Source: Natrinema soli
GTDB lineage: Archaea > Halobacteriota > Halobacteria > Halobacteriales > Natrialbaceae
Length of the DNA stretch: 24,541 bases
Direction: 5' to 3'
Assembly (NCBI RefSeq): GCF_028618695.1
Contig: NZ_JAQIVI010000280.1
Location: 1-24,541 of the forward strand
The translations under genes were made by a program, and so were the position numbers. Shown piece by piece: positions 14,659 through 22,897 of the stretch (positions within the stretch are counted from its first letter, which is position 1; each line of letters begins with the position of its first letter). The notes below the pieces were generated by a model. That model was not told the DNA's origin. It ran no database searches and saw only the letters and a program-made list of their open reading frames with translations.

Positions 14659-14679
14659 GACATCTGGTGCCCATGTTTC

Positions 14680-15432
14680 TTACGTCGTTCGAGTTCCTCG
14701 GTAGTACACCCACACGGCGAGGAGTCCGACGACAAGGAGGTAGCTGAATCCCCAGCCGAGCGATACAGCAGTGTCCAGGTCCGTTGTGAGCCCGGTATCG
14801 ACCATCACGCGGACCGGGTGGTAGCCCGGGAAGAGTTTCATCCACCACTCGGGCTCAGACTGGACGAACAACGGGTCCTGGAAGAGCCCGATATCGATCA
14901 TCGGGAGAATCAACATGATCCACAGGCCGGCCAGTCGGTTGAAGAGAGCACCGACGAGCATCCCGATGAGTCCGTATGTAACTGAAAGGACAAACATCGC
15001 GGCGACGAACCACCACAGCTGCTCCGGCCAGAAGTCGACGAGCATCACGCCCACGGAGACGCCGACAACAAGGAGTGTGATGACGACGAGGACGCCGAAC
15101 CGAGCGGCAATAACCTGCCGTGCTCGATAGCCCACGACCGCAAGGCGGCCGTCTGTGTCCCTCGCTTCGCGCATCAAGAATAAGCCTGCCAGGCCGGTGA
15201 TGAACGAACTCGTGATCGGTGTCATGATCACGCCGTGGACCTCGGGCATCCCCCGCATCACAGTCACCATCTCGCCGTCGACGAGGGTTCGCACCGGCAT
15301 CTGGACGTCCTGCGTCACCGCAAATGCAAGCGTGATGAACGACACGGGCAGAACTACTAGCAGGGCCACCAGTACGTAGTTACGGGCGTGTTCACGGAGC
15401 CCGATACCGAACGCCGTGGCGGTTCGGTTCAC
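14680..15432 (-). CDS. ABC-2 type transporter permease (second)
   Basis: A 250-residue integral membrane protein of the ABC-2 exporter type with six hydrophobic segments (for example VLVALLVVLPVSFITLAF near the N-terminus and LLVVGLLAVWVYYRG at the C-terminus). A long extracytoplasmic loop follows helix 1, and the helix 2-3 region contains FLMREARDTDGRLAVVGYRARQV, the cytoplasmic coupling part. The GTG at 15432 is preferred because it overlaps the upstream stop as GTGA (4 bases), implying translational coupling; a GTG at 15441 is the alternative. The exported substrate is unknown. Confidence 0.8.
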   Translation of the reverse strand: MNRTATAFGIGLREHARNYVLVALLVVLPVSFITLAFAVTQDVQMPVRTLVDGEMVTVMRGMPEVHGVIMTPITSSFITGLAGLFLMREARDTDGRLAVVGYRARQVIAARFGVLVVITLLVVGVSVGVMLVDFWPEQLWWFVAAMFVLSVTYGLIGMLVGALFNRLAGLWIMLILPMIDIGLFQDPLFVQSEPEWWMKLFPGYHPVRVMVDTGLTTDLDTAVSLGWGFSYLLVVGLLAVWVYYRGTRTT

Positions 15433-16166
15433 GCCGACCACCCCCCGGCCGTGCGCATCGTCGCACCAAATACGGCGGTGACAAGGACGAGCAACACCAG
15501 CAAGTACCCGCTGACGAAGACGAGGTCGCTCGAGGCGAACGTGCCGTCAAAGGCGGCCGACTGGAGGAGTTCCTTTGGATGATACAGCGGGAAGTACTGG
15601 ACGAACTCGGGGACGTCCGCGGCAAGCGGGCTGTCGCCGCTGAGGAACGCATCCATCATCGCGAGGAAGACGACGACTAGCGACCCCTCGAACAGTCGCG
15701 GAAGCACTGCGCCGACGAGCGCGCCGAGGAAGGCGTAGACGATGCCCGCGAGCGCGAGGAACGCGAACACGAGCAGGGGCGCTTCGGTGTCGATAGTAAG
15801 CCAGAGGACGCCGAAGTTCACGGCGGCGACAACGACGGTGACGCCCGCAAGGGTCGCGAGTCGCGTCGCAAGCAGCATCCGTGGCGAATAGCCCACCTGT
15901 ACGAGCCGGCGGTCGGCCTCCCGCGCACTGATCATCTGGACCAGTCCCATCAGGCCGGCGATGATGGCAACACCGAAGATGGCGCCGAGGAGTCGCCCGA
16001 GGTCGAGTGGAATCGCTTCGACGGTCGGCATCGAGGGCAGCCCCACCATCGCCTGTCCCCATCCCTCGATGACGACGAGTGGGAGCACCAGGGCTAGGAC
16101 CACGTTCAGTGGCGTCCTGAGGAACGTCCGGAGGTTCGCCCGAACGCCGACGACGAACCTATTCAT
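15429..16166 (-). CDS. ABC-2 type transporter permease (first)
   Basis: A 245-residue membrane protein paralogous in layout to the next gene. N-terminal amphipathic entry (RANLRTFLRTPLNVVLAL), large outer loop, then GLMGLVQMISAREADRRLVQVGYSPRML as the coupling region, and four further helices. It overlaps the ATPase gene by 8 bases at its start and the second permease by 4 bases at its end. The two permeases probably form a heterodimer over an ATPase dimer. Confidence 0.85.
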   Translation of the reverse strand: MNRFVVGVRANLRTFLRTPLNVVLALVLPLVVIEGWGQAMVGLPSMPTVEAIPLDLGRLLGAIFGVAIIAGLMGLVQMISAREADRRLVQVGYSPRMLLATRLATLAGVTVVVAAVNFGVLWLTIDTEAPLLVFAFLALAGIVYAFLGALVGAVLPRLFEGSLVVVFLAMMDAFLSGDSPLAADVPEFVQYFPLYHPKELLQSAAFDGTFASSDLVFVSGYLLVLLVLVTAVFGATMRTAGGWSA

Positions 16167-16884
16167 GTTCCTCCTCCGGGTCGCTCCTGAGTTCGCTCGC
16201 GGTCTCTTCGTCGGTCACGTCGTGGACCAGACCGTCCCGCACCTCGAAGACGCGGTCGAGACGGCTCCGTTCCTCGATGAGATGAGAGATCATGACGACA
16301 GCAGTGCCGTCGTCCGCGAGGTCCTGCGCCATGTCCCAGAACCGCAGGTAGGTCTCCCAGTCGAACCCAGTGTAGGGTTCGTCGAGCATGAGAACGTCCG
16401 GGTCGTGCATCAGCGCGATGCTGAGGTTGACCTTCTGTCGGTTCCCGCCGCTGAGCTGGTCAACTCGGTAATCGAGGTACCGCTCGAAGTCGAGTTCGTC
16501 GGCGAGTCGTCGTTTCGCCGCGTCGATCTCCTTGCGACTCATCCCGTAACCGGCGCCGAACAGCCGGAACGTTTCTGAGACGGTCAGCCGATCGTAGAGC
16601 AGGGGCTCCTGCGGACACCAGCCGACGGTCCCAGTCCGTTCGACTGTGCCTGCATCGTGGTCGAGGACACCGACGAGGATCTTCATCAGCGTCGACTTCC
16701 CCGACCCATTCTCGCCGACGATGCCGACGATTTCCCCAGCACGGACCTCGATATCCGCGCCGGTGAGAACAGGGGTCGAACGTCCGAAGGGAAGTCGTGA
16801 CCCGTAGGTTTTTTCGAGACTGTCACCTCGGACGAGCGGTTCGCTACTAGCGGCCGTCCCTGTGGTTGTCGTGGTCCGTTTCAT
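16159..16884 (-). CDS. ABC transporter ATP-binding protein
   Basis: A 241-residue ATPase. The Walker A motif is GENGSGKST (about 57-65) and the Q-loop is in GWCPQEP (about 88-94). The ABC signature is LSGGNRQK (about 139-146) and Walker B is VLMLDEP (about 158-164). The switch His lies in VMISHL (about 191). The N-terminal 15 residues (Thr-rich) are unconserved, so translation may begin slightly later, though the ATG at 16884 is the only clear start. It belongs to the exporter type that pairs with ABC-2 permeases. First gene of a three-gene operon. The 239 bases upstream, to 17123, contain an AT-rich stretch with TTCTTAAC near 16925 that may hold the promoter and nothing else I can support. 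Confidence 0.92.
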   Translation of the reverse strand: MKRTTTTTGTAASSEPLVRGDSLEKTYGSRLPFGRSTPVLTGADIEVRAGEIVGIVGENGSGKSTLMKILVGVLDHDAGTVERTGTVGWCPQEPLLYDRLTVSETFRLFGAGYGMSRKEIDAAKRRLADELDFERYLDYRVDQLSGGNRQKVNLSIALMHDPDVLMLDEPYTGFDWETYLRFWDMAQDLADDGTAVVMISHLIEERSRLDRVFEVRDGLVHDVTDEETASELRSDPEEEHE

Positions 16885-17123
16885 GGTTAGAGAGACGTTC
16901 TACCCATTCAACCCAATTGTTGTTAAGAATCGAAAGCTATCCCCGTCGAATCACCTCAAGATCGTTCCAACATCCGAATATTACAAGGATAGTCAATGAA
17001 CAGGCCTCCATTTTGCGACCAAAACGGGGGTAGACATAGTAGGTCGCCGTCGCGAAGAACGGCTAACTGTCAGGTTCCGAGCAGAGTGTTTGATGCGGAT
17101 AGCGAATCAACGTTCGAGTAACC

Positions 17124-17288
17124 ATGGTCCGGTGCTACATCTGTGATTCACAGTGTACCAGCGATGACGAGGTGTTCGTCTGCGAGCACTGCGGAATATC
17201 CTGCCACCGGCACTGTATGGAAGAATACGACACCGATGTCTGCCCGAAGTGCGTCGGCGAGCCGATGATCGGAGCGATCGAGTTCTAG
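17124..17288 (+). CDS. 54-residue zinc finger with PHD/RING-like C4HC3 spacing
   Basis: A very short gene. The eight putative ligands are C4-x2-C7, C20-x2-C23, H28-x2-C31 and C40-x2-C43. This is a cross-brace C4HC3 pattern (C-x2-C-x12-C-x2-C-x4-H-x2-C-x8-C-x2-C) like PHD or RING-variant fingers. Visible pieces are VRCYICDSQC, VFVCEHCGISCHRHC and VCPKC. The start ATG 17124 and stop TAG 17286-17288 bound a frame with haloarchaeal codon use. The function is unknown: protein-protein contact, RNA/DNA binding or an E3-like role are only analogies. A second Cys-rich small protein lies 100 bases downstream. Confidence 0.75.
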   Translation: MVRCYICDSQCTSDDEVFVCEHCGISCHRHCMEEYDTDVCPKCVGEPMIGAIEF

Positions 17289-17387
17289 TAGCCCCGTCTC
17301 ACGCCTACACCACCGGGAGCCCGGAGTCGAAGTATATGGATGGTCGACTGGCGAAATACGTTTTTGACTCGTGCCCGTAGCGAAGGT

Positions 17388-17609
17388 ATGTCTACGACCG
17401 TCGAACTCCCCGACGCCGACGAGACCTGTGCGTACTGCGGGTCGCGTATCTTCGACCACGACCCGATCTGTGTACGTGACTGTAACGACGATTGTGGCTC
17501 ACCAATGTACTTCTGTAACTATGCCTGTCTCTCGACCTATGTGGACGAAAACGACCTGACGACGGGCAACGCGTGCGAGTGGTCGCCCGACGAAAACGAC
17601 TGCTGCTGA
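17388..17609 (+). CDS. Small Cys-rich zinc-binding protein (TRASH/MYM-like)
   Basis: A 73-residue protein with CAYCGSRIFDHDPICVRDC near the N-terminus, then CGSPMYFCNYACLSTYV, whose F-C-N-x-x-C-L ending resembles TRASH/MYM-type treble-clef fingers. The C-terminus is ACEWSPDENDCC. TRASH-like fingers in archaea bind Zn or Cu and often occur in metal-responsive regulators or chaperones. The ATG at 17388 is chosen over 17340 because a TTTTTGA element lies about 28 bases before it, as in a leaderless promoter. It lies between the ABC operon and another SHOCT gene. Confidence 0.75.
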   Translation: MSTTVELPDADETCAYCGSRIFDHDPICVRDCNDDCGSPMYFCNYACLSTYVDENDLTTGNACEWSPDENDCC

Positions 17610-17739
17610 GTGGAATCATATCGGTGAAGACACGAAGCAACGTATCGGCCGTCCCCCAAGTCAGGAGACATCACTGGAGCAGTACTGGCGGCTGACCAAC
17701 TTTATGGACGCAGTCGACGAACTTCCCTAGTGGTTCACT

Positions 17740-18108
17740 ATGTCCACAGAGCGCACGTCCGACGGCTTGCTCCGCATCGTCCTGATCGTCCTGGCGGTAA
17801 TCGTCCTGTTCCCGCTGTTGATGATGGTGTTCGCGATGCCGATGATGGGCATGATGGGCTGGTGGTGGGGCGGCGGGATGGCTGGCGGTCTCTCGCCGCT
17901 GTGGGGCATCGGAATGATGCTCGTCTGGCTCGTCGTTCTCATCGGCATCGGCTATCTCCTCTATCGCGGCCTCGTCGGCGGCGTCGGGTCGTCGATGGCC
18001 GGCGATAGGGCACTCGAAGAGCTCCGGGTGGCGTACGCTCGCGGCGATCTCTCCGACGAGGAGTTCGAGGAACGCCGCGCGAAACTCAACCGCGAGGAGT
18101 TGCAATAG
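17740..18108 (+). CDS. SHOCT-domain membrane protein (copy 3, stand-alone)
   Basis: A 122-residue protein laid out like the gene at 7943. Helix 1 spans about 10-32. A Met/Trp/Gly loop (MPMMGMMGWWWGGGMAGG, about 33-50) precedes helix 2 (about 54-76). The SHOCT domain spans about 91-118 (LEELRVAYARGDLSDEEFEERR). The Met-rich loop would face one side of the membrane between the helices. Only 9 bases separate it from the CuA-motif lipoprotein gene, so the two are co-transcribed and may act together in copper delivery or oxidation. AACTTTATG about 40 bases upstream is a possible TATA region. Confidence 0.87.
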   Translation: MSTERTSDGLLRIVLIVLAVIVLFPLLMMVFAMPMMGMMGWWWGGGMAGGLSPLWGIGMMLVWLVVLIGIGYLLYRGLVGGVGSSMAGDRALEELRVAYARGDLSDEEFEERRAKLNREELQ

Positions 18109-18117
18109 TCCACTATC

Positions 18118-18707
18118 ATGCCTCCAACAGTACAGCGGCGGGAGTTCCTGGCGGCGCTCGGAGCCGGTGTCGCAAGCCTCTCGGGATGTGTCGGAAACCT
18201 CCCGGGCAGTGGCGACGACGTCGACAGAACGATTTACGTCGGAGCCTACCATGGGGCTTCGTCATCTTTGATGAATCCGGCGAGGAACAGGAGCGTGTCA
18301 GCCTGCAGCGGAACGATGTTCTTCGCGTCGTTTCGTTCAACACGCTCTCGAATCAAGCCATGCAATCCCTCCCATCGTCGATCCGCGAGGCCATCCCCGA
18401 CCACGAAGCACTCGAAGAACGAAATGAGGAGCGCATCCCGTCCCCTGCTGACGGTGACTTCCACGAACTGCTAGAGGAAGCAAACGAGCAGTACCCCGAC
18501 CACAGCCTCGCGATCATGCCCTCCGGACAGGTTCACATGGGTGGTGGCATGATGATGCGCTCGGTCGCGCTCCCTCAGAGTGCAACCAGACCCGTCGTTC
18601 GTCAACTCGGGGCGACGCGACGGGGCGATTACACGCTGAGCTGCCTGACCTACTGCGGCTACGGCCACCCCTACATGGAAATCGACGGCGGCATCATCGT
18701 CACGTGA
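18118..18707 (+). pseudogene. CuA-motif cupredoxin lipoprotein, interrupted by a one-base frameshift
   Basis: The first frame gives a TAT/lipoprotein leader (QRREFLAALGAGVASLSGC, lipobox Cys24) and TIYVGAYH. It then leaves the coding pattern near 18251. A second frame resumes at once as WGFVIFDESGEEQERVSL and runs to the stop at 18705-18707, ending SCLTYCGYGHPYMEIDGG. The CATGGGGC at 18249-18256 would read H-W-G if one T were present (CATTGGGGC), so a single-base deletion explains the break. The C-x3-C-G-x2-H-x2-M motif is that of the dinuclear CuA site of cytochrome oxidase subunit II and N2O reductase. If the shift is a sequencing error, this is an intact 196-residue exported CuA-like protein. 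Confidence 0.82.
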
Positions 18708-18735
18708 GCGTTCGTCGCTTTCCACGAACCGACGG

Positions 18736-20115
18736 TCAACTGCTTCCAGCACTATCGTCGGACGAGCCCGTGAACTGCCTCGCTTGCTCGACCCAGGCCG
18801 TCACGCGTGATTCACTGAGACCGAGTCGGTCAGCCAGCGAGACTGGTTCTGCGGCTGCGAGTTGCGTCACCGTCGTGATTCCGGCGTCGTGGAGACGCTC
18901 CTCATACGTCGGACCGATCCCGTCGAGCGTCTGCAGCGACTGATCCTGGTCGGCCTCCGCTTCAGCCTCACCTTGGCTGACCGTGGCCGACTCCCCAGTC
19001 TGTGTTACCGACCGCTCACGGAACCACGTCGCGACACGAGGCCACAACTCCGCGTGAGCCTTCCCTGAGACGGCCATCCCGACATGGCCGGTCGGAAATT
19101 CGTAGATGTCGGTGTCCTCACTCGGAATAACCTCGGTGAAAGGCTTGCTCGCGTCAGGCGGGATGAGATGGTCGAACGAGCCAATGATCTGTAATACCGG
19201 CATCGTGAGATTTCCGATGTCAACAGGGGTTCCGTCCAGTACCAGTTCGTTCTGGTAGAGTGCGTTCTTCTGGTAAATGTCCTCAATGAACTGGCGGTAG
19301 GCTTCTCCCGCGACGTCAACCCCATCGCGCACCCAGCGTTCCATACGGCCGAAGTTCTCGACGGCGGTCCTGTCATCGAGATTGTCGAACAGAATCGTGT
19401 ACTTGCCGAGGTACGTGTCGACGGGATTCATCTGGGCGAACCCCGCCGCGAGAAACTCCGCCGGGACGTTTCTGTACGTCTCGGTAATCGCTTCTGGATC
19501 GAAGTACTCCTCGCTTCCCCATTGTTCGAGGATACCACCCGTATCGTCGAAACACAATCCCGTGGCCATGAGGCCAAGAGAACGAACCTTCTCTGAATGG
19601 AGCGCCGCGTACATCGTGCTCAGCGTTCCGCCCATGCAGTAGCCGAGGATGTTGATGGCGTCAGTGCCAGTTCGCTCACGGACGACGTCGACGCAGTTAT
19701 CGATATACCGATTCACGTAGTCGCCCAGCGTCAACGATGCGTCAAGTTGGGACGGTTCGCCCCAGTCGATGAGATAGACGTCGAAGCCGTCCTCGAGGAA
19801 TCGCCGAACTACGCTCTTGTCGGGCTGGAGGTCGAGAATGTAGGGACGGTTGATCAACGCATAGACGACGAGGAGGGGCGTGTTGTGCGGGTCGTCTGTG
19901 AGTGACTCGTAGTGGAGGAGATTGAGTTTGTTCTCGGAGTAGATGACCTCACTCGGAGTCTGCCCGACCTTGACAGAGGCGAGATCTTCGAGCCGATTCG
20001 GAAGAAGGCGCATCTTCTCGGCGGCTTCCATTCCCTGGGTAAGCATTCTGCGTTGAATCTCCAGTGGGGCTGTGAACGGGTTCATGGTCTTGATCTGGCT
20101 GTACGGACGAGTCAC
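18736..20115 (-). CDS. phaC: Polyhydroxyalkanoate synthase PhaC with C-terminal helix-hairpin-helix domain
   Basis: A 459-residue class III-type synthase. It polymerises (R)-3-hydroxyacyl-CoA into PHA on granules. The lipase-box-like GYCMGG holds catalytic C160. D324 (GSFDHLIPP) and H353 (PTGHVG) complete the triad, and [21 protein letters not shown] is a hallmark block. Residues about 403-450 ([29 protein letters not shown]) form a helix-hairpin-helix domain after an acidic linker, where haloarchaeal PhaC proteins usually have only an acidic tail. The GTG at 20115 overlaps the upstream phaJ-like stop as GTGA; an ATG at 20085 ([13 protein letters not shown]) is the alternative. The partner phaE is not in the window. 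Confidence 0.93.
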   Translation of the reverse strand: MTRPYSQIKTMNPFTAPLEIQRRMLTQGMEAAEKMRLLPNRLEDLASVKVGQTPSEVIYSENKLNLLHYESLTDDPHNTPLLVVYALINRPYILDLQPDKSVVRRFLEDGFDVYLIDWGEPSQLDASLTLGDYVNRYIDNCVDVVRERTGTDAINILGYCMGGTLSTMYAALHSEKVRSLGLMATGLCFDDTGGILEQWGSEEYFDPEAITETYRNVPAEFLAAGFAQMNPVDTYLGKYTILFDNLDDRTAVENFGRMERWVRDGVDVAGEAYRQFIEDIYQKNALYQNELVLDGTPVDIGNLTMPVLQIIGSFDHLIPPDASKPFTEVIPSEDTDIYEFPTGHVGMAVSGKAHAELWPRVATWFRERSVTQTGESATVSQGEAEAEADQDQSLQTLDGIGPTYEERLHDAGITTVTQLAAAEPVSLADRLGLSESRVTAWVEQARQFTGSSDDSAGSS

Positions 20116-20750
20116 TCTGGGAGAGGGTCGATCAGCACCGTCGCCGTCCCGTCGAGGACAATTTCGTCAGCGTCGTTTTCGATGCGCGTCGTGAGTCGAT
20201 ACTGGTCGCCTTCGAGTTCGTCGACGATCTTGCATTGAGCCGTCAGTGATTCGCCGATGTCGACCGGGCGTCGGAACTCGAGATTCTGCGAGATGTAGAT
20301 CGTGAGGCCGGGGAAACACGCGAGGGCGGCGCTGATGAGTCCGGAGACGAGTGTCCCGTGGACGATCCGGTGGCCAAACCGCGTCTTCTCAGCGAACGCG
20401 TCGTTGAGGTGGAGGGCGTTCGTGTCGCTGGTCGCCTCGGCGAATTTCCGGACGTCGTCGTCCGTGATCTCCTTCGAGAAGCGAACGCTGTCGCCCTCCT
20501 GGAGCGACGTGGGATCTTCGATTTCGATATCGAACTCGCCCTTTGCACGGCCGTATGGCAGTCGTGGGAGAACGGTTCCACTCGCCTCGACGAGGTGCGG
20601 GTGGGGGGTCTCGACGTACTTCTTGGGGGCACCTTCGAATAGTTCGAGGCAGTCCGTCGAACAGAAGTAGAATGACTCTCCCTCGTAGTCGGTGGTCGCT
20701 TCTGTGTCGTCCATCGGGACTTCCATCCCGCATACGGGATCAACTGGCAT
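20112..20750 (-). CDS. phaJ: (R)-enoyl-CoA hydratase, MaoC/PhaJ-like, with N-terminal YHS domain
   Basis: A 212-residue protein. Residues 1-45 form a YHS/TRASH-type metal-binding domain ([10 protein letters not shown], then [14 protein letters not shown]7, C30, C34). Residues about 75-210 are a hot-dog MaoC domain with the hydratase motif SDTNALHLN (D109, H114) and [20 protein letters not shown]. The reaction hydrates trans-2-enoyl-CoA to (R)-3-hydroxyacyl-CoA, the PhaC substrate, linking fatty-acid oxidation to PHA. The YHS fusion is unusual for PhaJ and may sense metal. It overlaps phaC by 4 bases. ATG 20750 is preferred; an upstream GTG at 20789 adds 13 unconserved residues. Confidence 0.87.
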   Translation of the reverse strand: MPVDPVCGMEVPMDDTEATTDYEGESFYFCSTDCLELFEGAPKKYVETPHPHLVEASGTVLPRLPYGRAKGEFDIEIEDPTSLQEGDSVRFSKEITDDDVRKFAEATSDTNALHLNDAFAEKTRFGHRIVHGTLVSGLISAALACFPGLTIYISQNLEFRRPVDIGESLTAQCKIVDELEGDQYRLTTRIENDADEIVLDGTATVLIDPLPE

Positions 20751-21152
20751 GGGTACAATCGGAGGGTTTCGTGCAGGATCGTGGTTCACTGCCTGGTGGC
20801 TGGGGCTGATCGCTGTCTAGAAAGTAACGTAGCGGCGAACCATCAACGTATGCGTGACTCCCCGCTCACCACAAGTTCTGCGTTTGAATTCCTACAAACC
20901 ACTAGATTGCTTATCGTTAACGGGAGAAAACATCCAAATTGTAGTCGAGTTAGCTCCGATCCCTCGGTAAAATTATTCTTTGACGAGGATCTGCACCTTC
21001 ATTCAGCTCTCCGATCAACTGCTACCCTGTAGAAGCTGACTGCTCAGCATTGAAGACCAGAGTGATCTTCGTCTACTTCACAATGAACAGGGGCACAGTA
21101 TTCCGTACAGTTATTTGATTACACGAGAATAACAATACAAGATTACGTAGCC
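20751..21152. other. Intergenic region between phaJ and kwaA
   Basis: The first part must carry the phaJ promoter (minus strand), though no strong TATA box is seen. From about 20870 the sequence becomes AT-rich, continuous with the Kiwa genes. ATTTGATTACACGAGAATAA around 21112-21131 is the likely kwaA promoter zone. No protein-like frame or RNA gene was recognised. The base-composition change at about 20870 probably marks the left edge of the acquired island. Confidence 0.4.
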
Positions 21153-21755
21153 ATGCGAGAGTTCCGACAACCGATCAAACTCATTCTCTTCCTCAGTTCC
21201 TATGTTCCCTTGTTTATCATCATGGGATTGAAATTCTGGAATGTGGGACCAATGCTGACTGATACCTATTATCTTCCTCGCTTAGGGATTCACGTTGGGC
21301 TCTCCTACCTCACTACGGTCGTCCTCATTCTCTGTATTGTGTTGACGAGCCTGGTATACCGTATCATCGGCGTCCATTCCAATCGAGCAACGACTCAACG
21401 CCCGATCGATAAATACCAAAAACGCAACGAACTGTTGTCAACCTACTTGCTCGTGTACGTTTTCGTATTTGCGGGGCTTGACTTCACCCAGCTACTTGAT
21501 ATCGGGATTTTCCTTGTATTCTTCTGCATTCTAGGAGTCCTCCAGATCAACTCTGGACACCTCCATGTGAATCCAATGCTGGGTCTTCGTGGGTACCAAG
21601 TATACGAGCTTACCAGCAATGAGAAAGTTATCTTAGTGATCTCTGACGGGTCAATAGAGGAAAAAGTAATGACACCTGAGTCAAAAGACAGTACAGACGC
21701 CAGAGACAAACTCGAAGTTGTCTCACTCGACACTACGACAGCGTTAGCACCATAA
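21153..21755 (+). CDS. kwaA: KwaA-like membrane protein of a Kiwa anti-phage defence system
   Basis: A 200-residue protein with four transmembrane helices (about 8-28, 44-70, 95-112 and 114-135) and a cytoplasmic C-terminal part. The blocks NELLSTYLLVYVFVFAGLDF and HVNPMLGLRGYQVYEL fit KwaA, whose known members are about 200-residue four-helix proteins acting as the membrane half of Kiwa. The direct partner gene with a DUF4868-type product starts one base after this stop, the usual kwaA-kwaB order. Codon use is clearly more AT-rich than the surrounding haloarchaeal genes, a sign of transfer. KwaA alone is poorly conserved, so the call depends mostly on the partner. Confidence 0.75.
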   Translation: MREFRQPIKLILFLSSYVPLFIIMGLKFWNVGPMLTDTYYLPRLGIHVGLSYLTTVVLILCIVLTSLVYRIIGVHSNRATTQRPIDKYQKRNELLSTYLLVYVFVFAGLDFTQLLDIGIFLVFFCILGVLQINSGHLHVNPMLGLRGYQVYELTSNEKVILVISDGSIEEKVMTPESKDSTDARDKLEVVSLDTTTALAP

Positions 21756-21756
21756 C

Positions 21757-22728
21757 ATGTCGCTGAATCTGAATCCAATCGAGAAACTCAAAGAAGCCCG
21801 CGAATACGCCGAAGGGAATACAGAAGCTGAGTTTCTCCTTGTCCGGGAGCGAAATGGTTCACCCCAAGTCGGGAAACTTCCTATCGGAAAAACAGTCCAG
21901 CAAGAAATTGCGGATAACTTCGCTCAAGATCTGACGACCCACATTGACAATCTTAGAGAGGGAGACACCCGAACTCGTCCTCTTGACGTGGCAAATACCA
22001 TTTCAGAAGAATCAATTCTTCAATGTGCGCCAGTCAGTGATCTTCCAAACTCTGAATTGTTCCGGATTTTGATTTCGAGGGACAACCACGGTTCCACAAC
22101 GTACACAGAAGATCCGAAACCAGATTTCCAACTCATCCGTATCAGTGAACCAGATGGGAAAATCCTAGTCGGGGTTCAGTCATACAGCGGAGTCAAATTA
22201 GTGGACACTACGAAAAAACTATCACTACAATACAGCGGGAAAGAATATGAACGGTTCAAAGGTGATATGTTGGTGATCAAACCCGGTGTCAACGCTGTTT
22301 ATTATGACGGGTGGCTATTCGTTATTAGTCCAAAGAGCTTCGAAAGCATGTTCAATATGCGGGAGGAGTATGAGAAACGGGCAAAAGAAGCAATCGACGG
22401 TTTTGAAGATGCCGGAATTCGGTTTACTGATAAAGAGAAGACCACAGATTGGCTATTAGGCCATATCAATATGTTACGTGGGATGTACGAGATTTATGAC
22501 GCTGGGATTCACCAGCAAGCAACGCCTTCTCAAATCGAAACTATGATCAAAAATTACGATCTCGACCAGCGTTTCTCGCTAAGCTATGTTCGCCAGAACG
22601 GTGAAATCGAACTTGATGTTGCTGAGTATGTCCATACTTGGAAGTTGTTGAAATTATTGAGCGGGAAGTATGCTGAGGACAATATCATGGGAACACAGTG
22701 GGAAATTGACAGTGGCCAACGCTTGTGA
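21757..22728 (+). CDS. kwaB: KwaB-like DUF4868 effector of a Kiwa anti-phage defence system
   Basis: A 323-residue soluble protein, close to the usual KwaB length. The DUF4868 pattern is visible in YYDGWLFVISPKSFESMFNM (about 184-203) and the following coiled EEYEKRAKEAIDGFE. Later it continues in FSLSYVRQNGEIELDVAEYV, LLKLLSGKYAEDN and IMGTQWEIDSGQ at the C-terminus, which matches the family's closing block. In characterised Kiwa systems KwaB acts with membrane-bound KwaA to block phage DNA functions after infection is sensed at the membrane. It starts one base after the kwaA stop, so the genes are translationally linked. AT-rich codon use matches kwaA. Evidence is pattern recognition only. 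Confidence 0.8.
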   Translation: MSLNLNPIEKLKEAREYAEGNTEAEFLLVRERNGSPQVGKLPIGKTVQQEIADNFAQDLTTHIDNLREGDTRTRPLDVANTISEESILQCAPVSDLPNSELFRILISRDNHGSTTYTEDPKPDFQLIRISEPDGKILVGVQSYSGVKLVDTTKKLSLQYSGKEYERFKGDMLVIKPGVNAVYYDGWLFVISPKSFESMFNMREEYEKRAKEAIDGFEDAGIRFTDKEKTTDWLLGHINMLRGMYEIYDAGIHQQATPSQIETMIKNYDLDQRFSLSYVRQNGEIELDVAEYVHTWKLLKLLSGKYAEDNIMGTQWEIDSGQRL

Positions 22729-22839
22729 ATCAAGAGGGGTCGTGCTTATTGTATTGTAAGTAGAACCGCCAATTAGAAGGCGAGACCTGAAACTGAGTCA
22801 GACGATTCACTAAGTACATCTGTTTATTGTTCGTCGCTC

Positions 22840-22859
22840 TCATTCCCTCAATGGAATGA
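22840..22859. terminator. Hairpin between convergent kwaB and the HTH gene
   Basis: TCATTCC (22840-22846) pairs with GGAATGA (22853-22859) around a 6-base loop. It lies in the gap between kwaB (ends 22728, plus) and the minus-strand gene ending at 22898, so it could terminate transcription from both sides. Confidence 0.4.
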
Positions 22860-22897
22860 TCTGGCACCAGACGAGGACGGAGAGCGGTTAATCGACA

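Noticed and set aside
16885..17123. Possible regulatory RNA in the gap before the 54-residue zinc-finger gene
   Set aside because: Only weak 5-base stems (for example GCCGT/ACGGC near 17045-17062) were found; not enough to support a feature.
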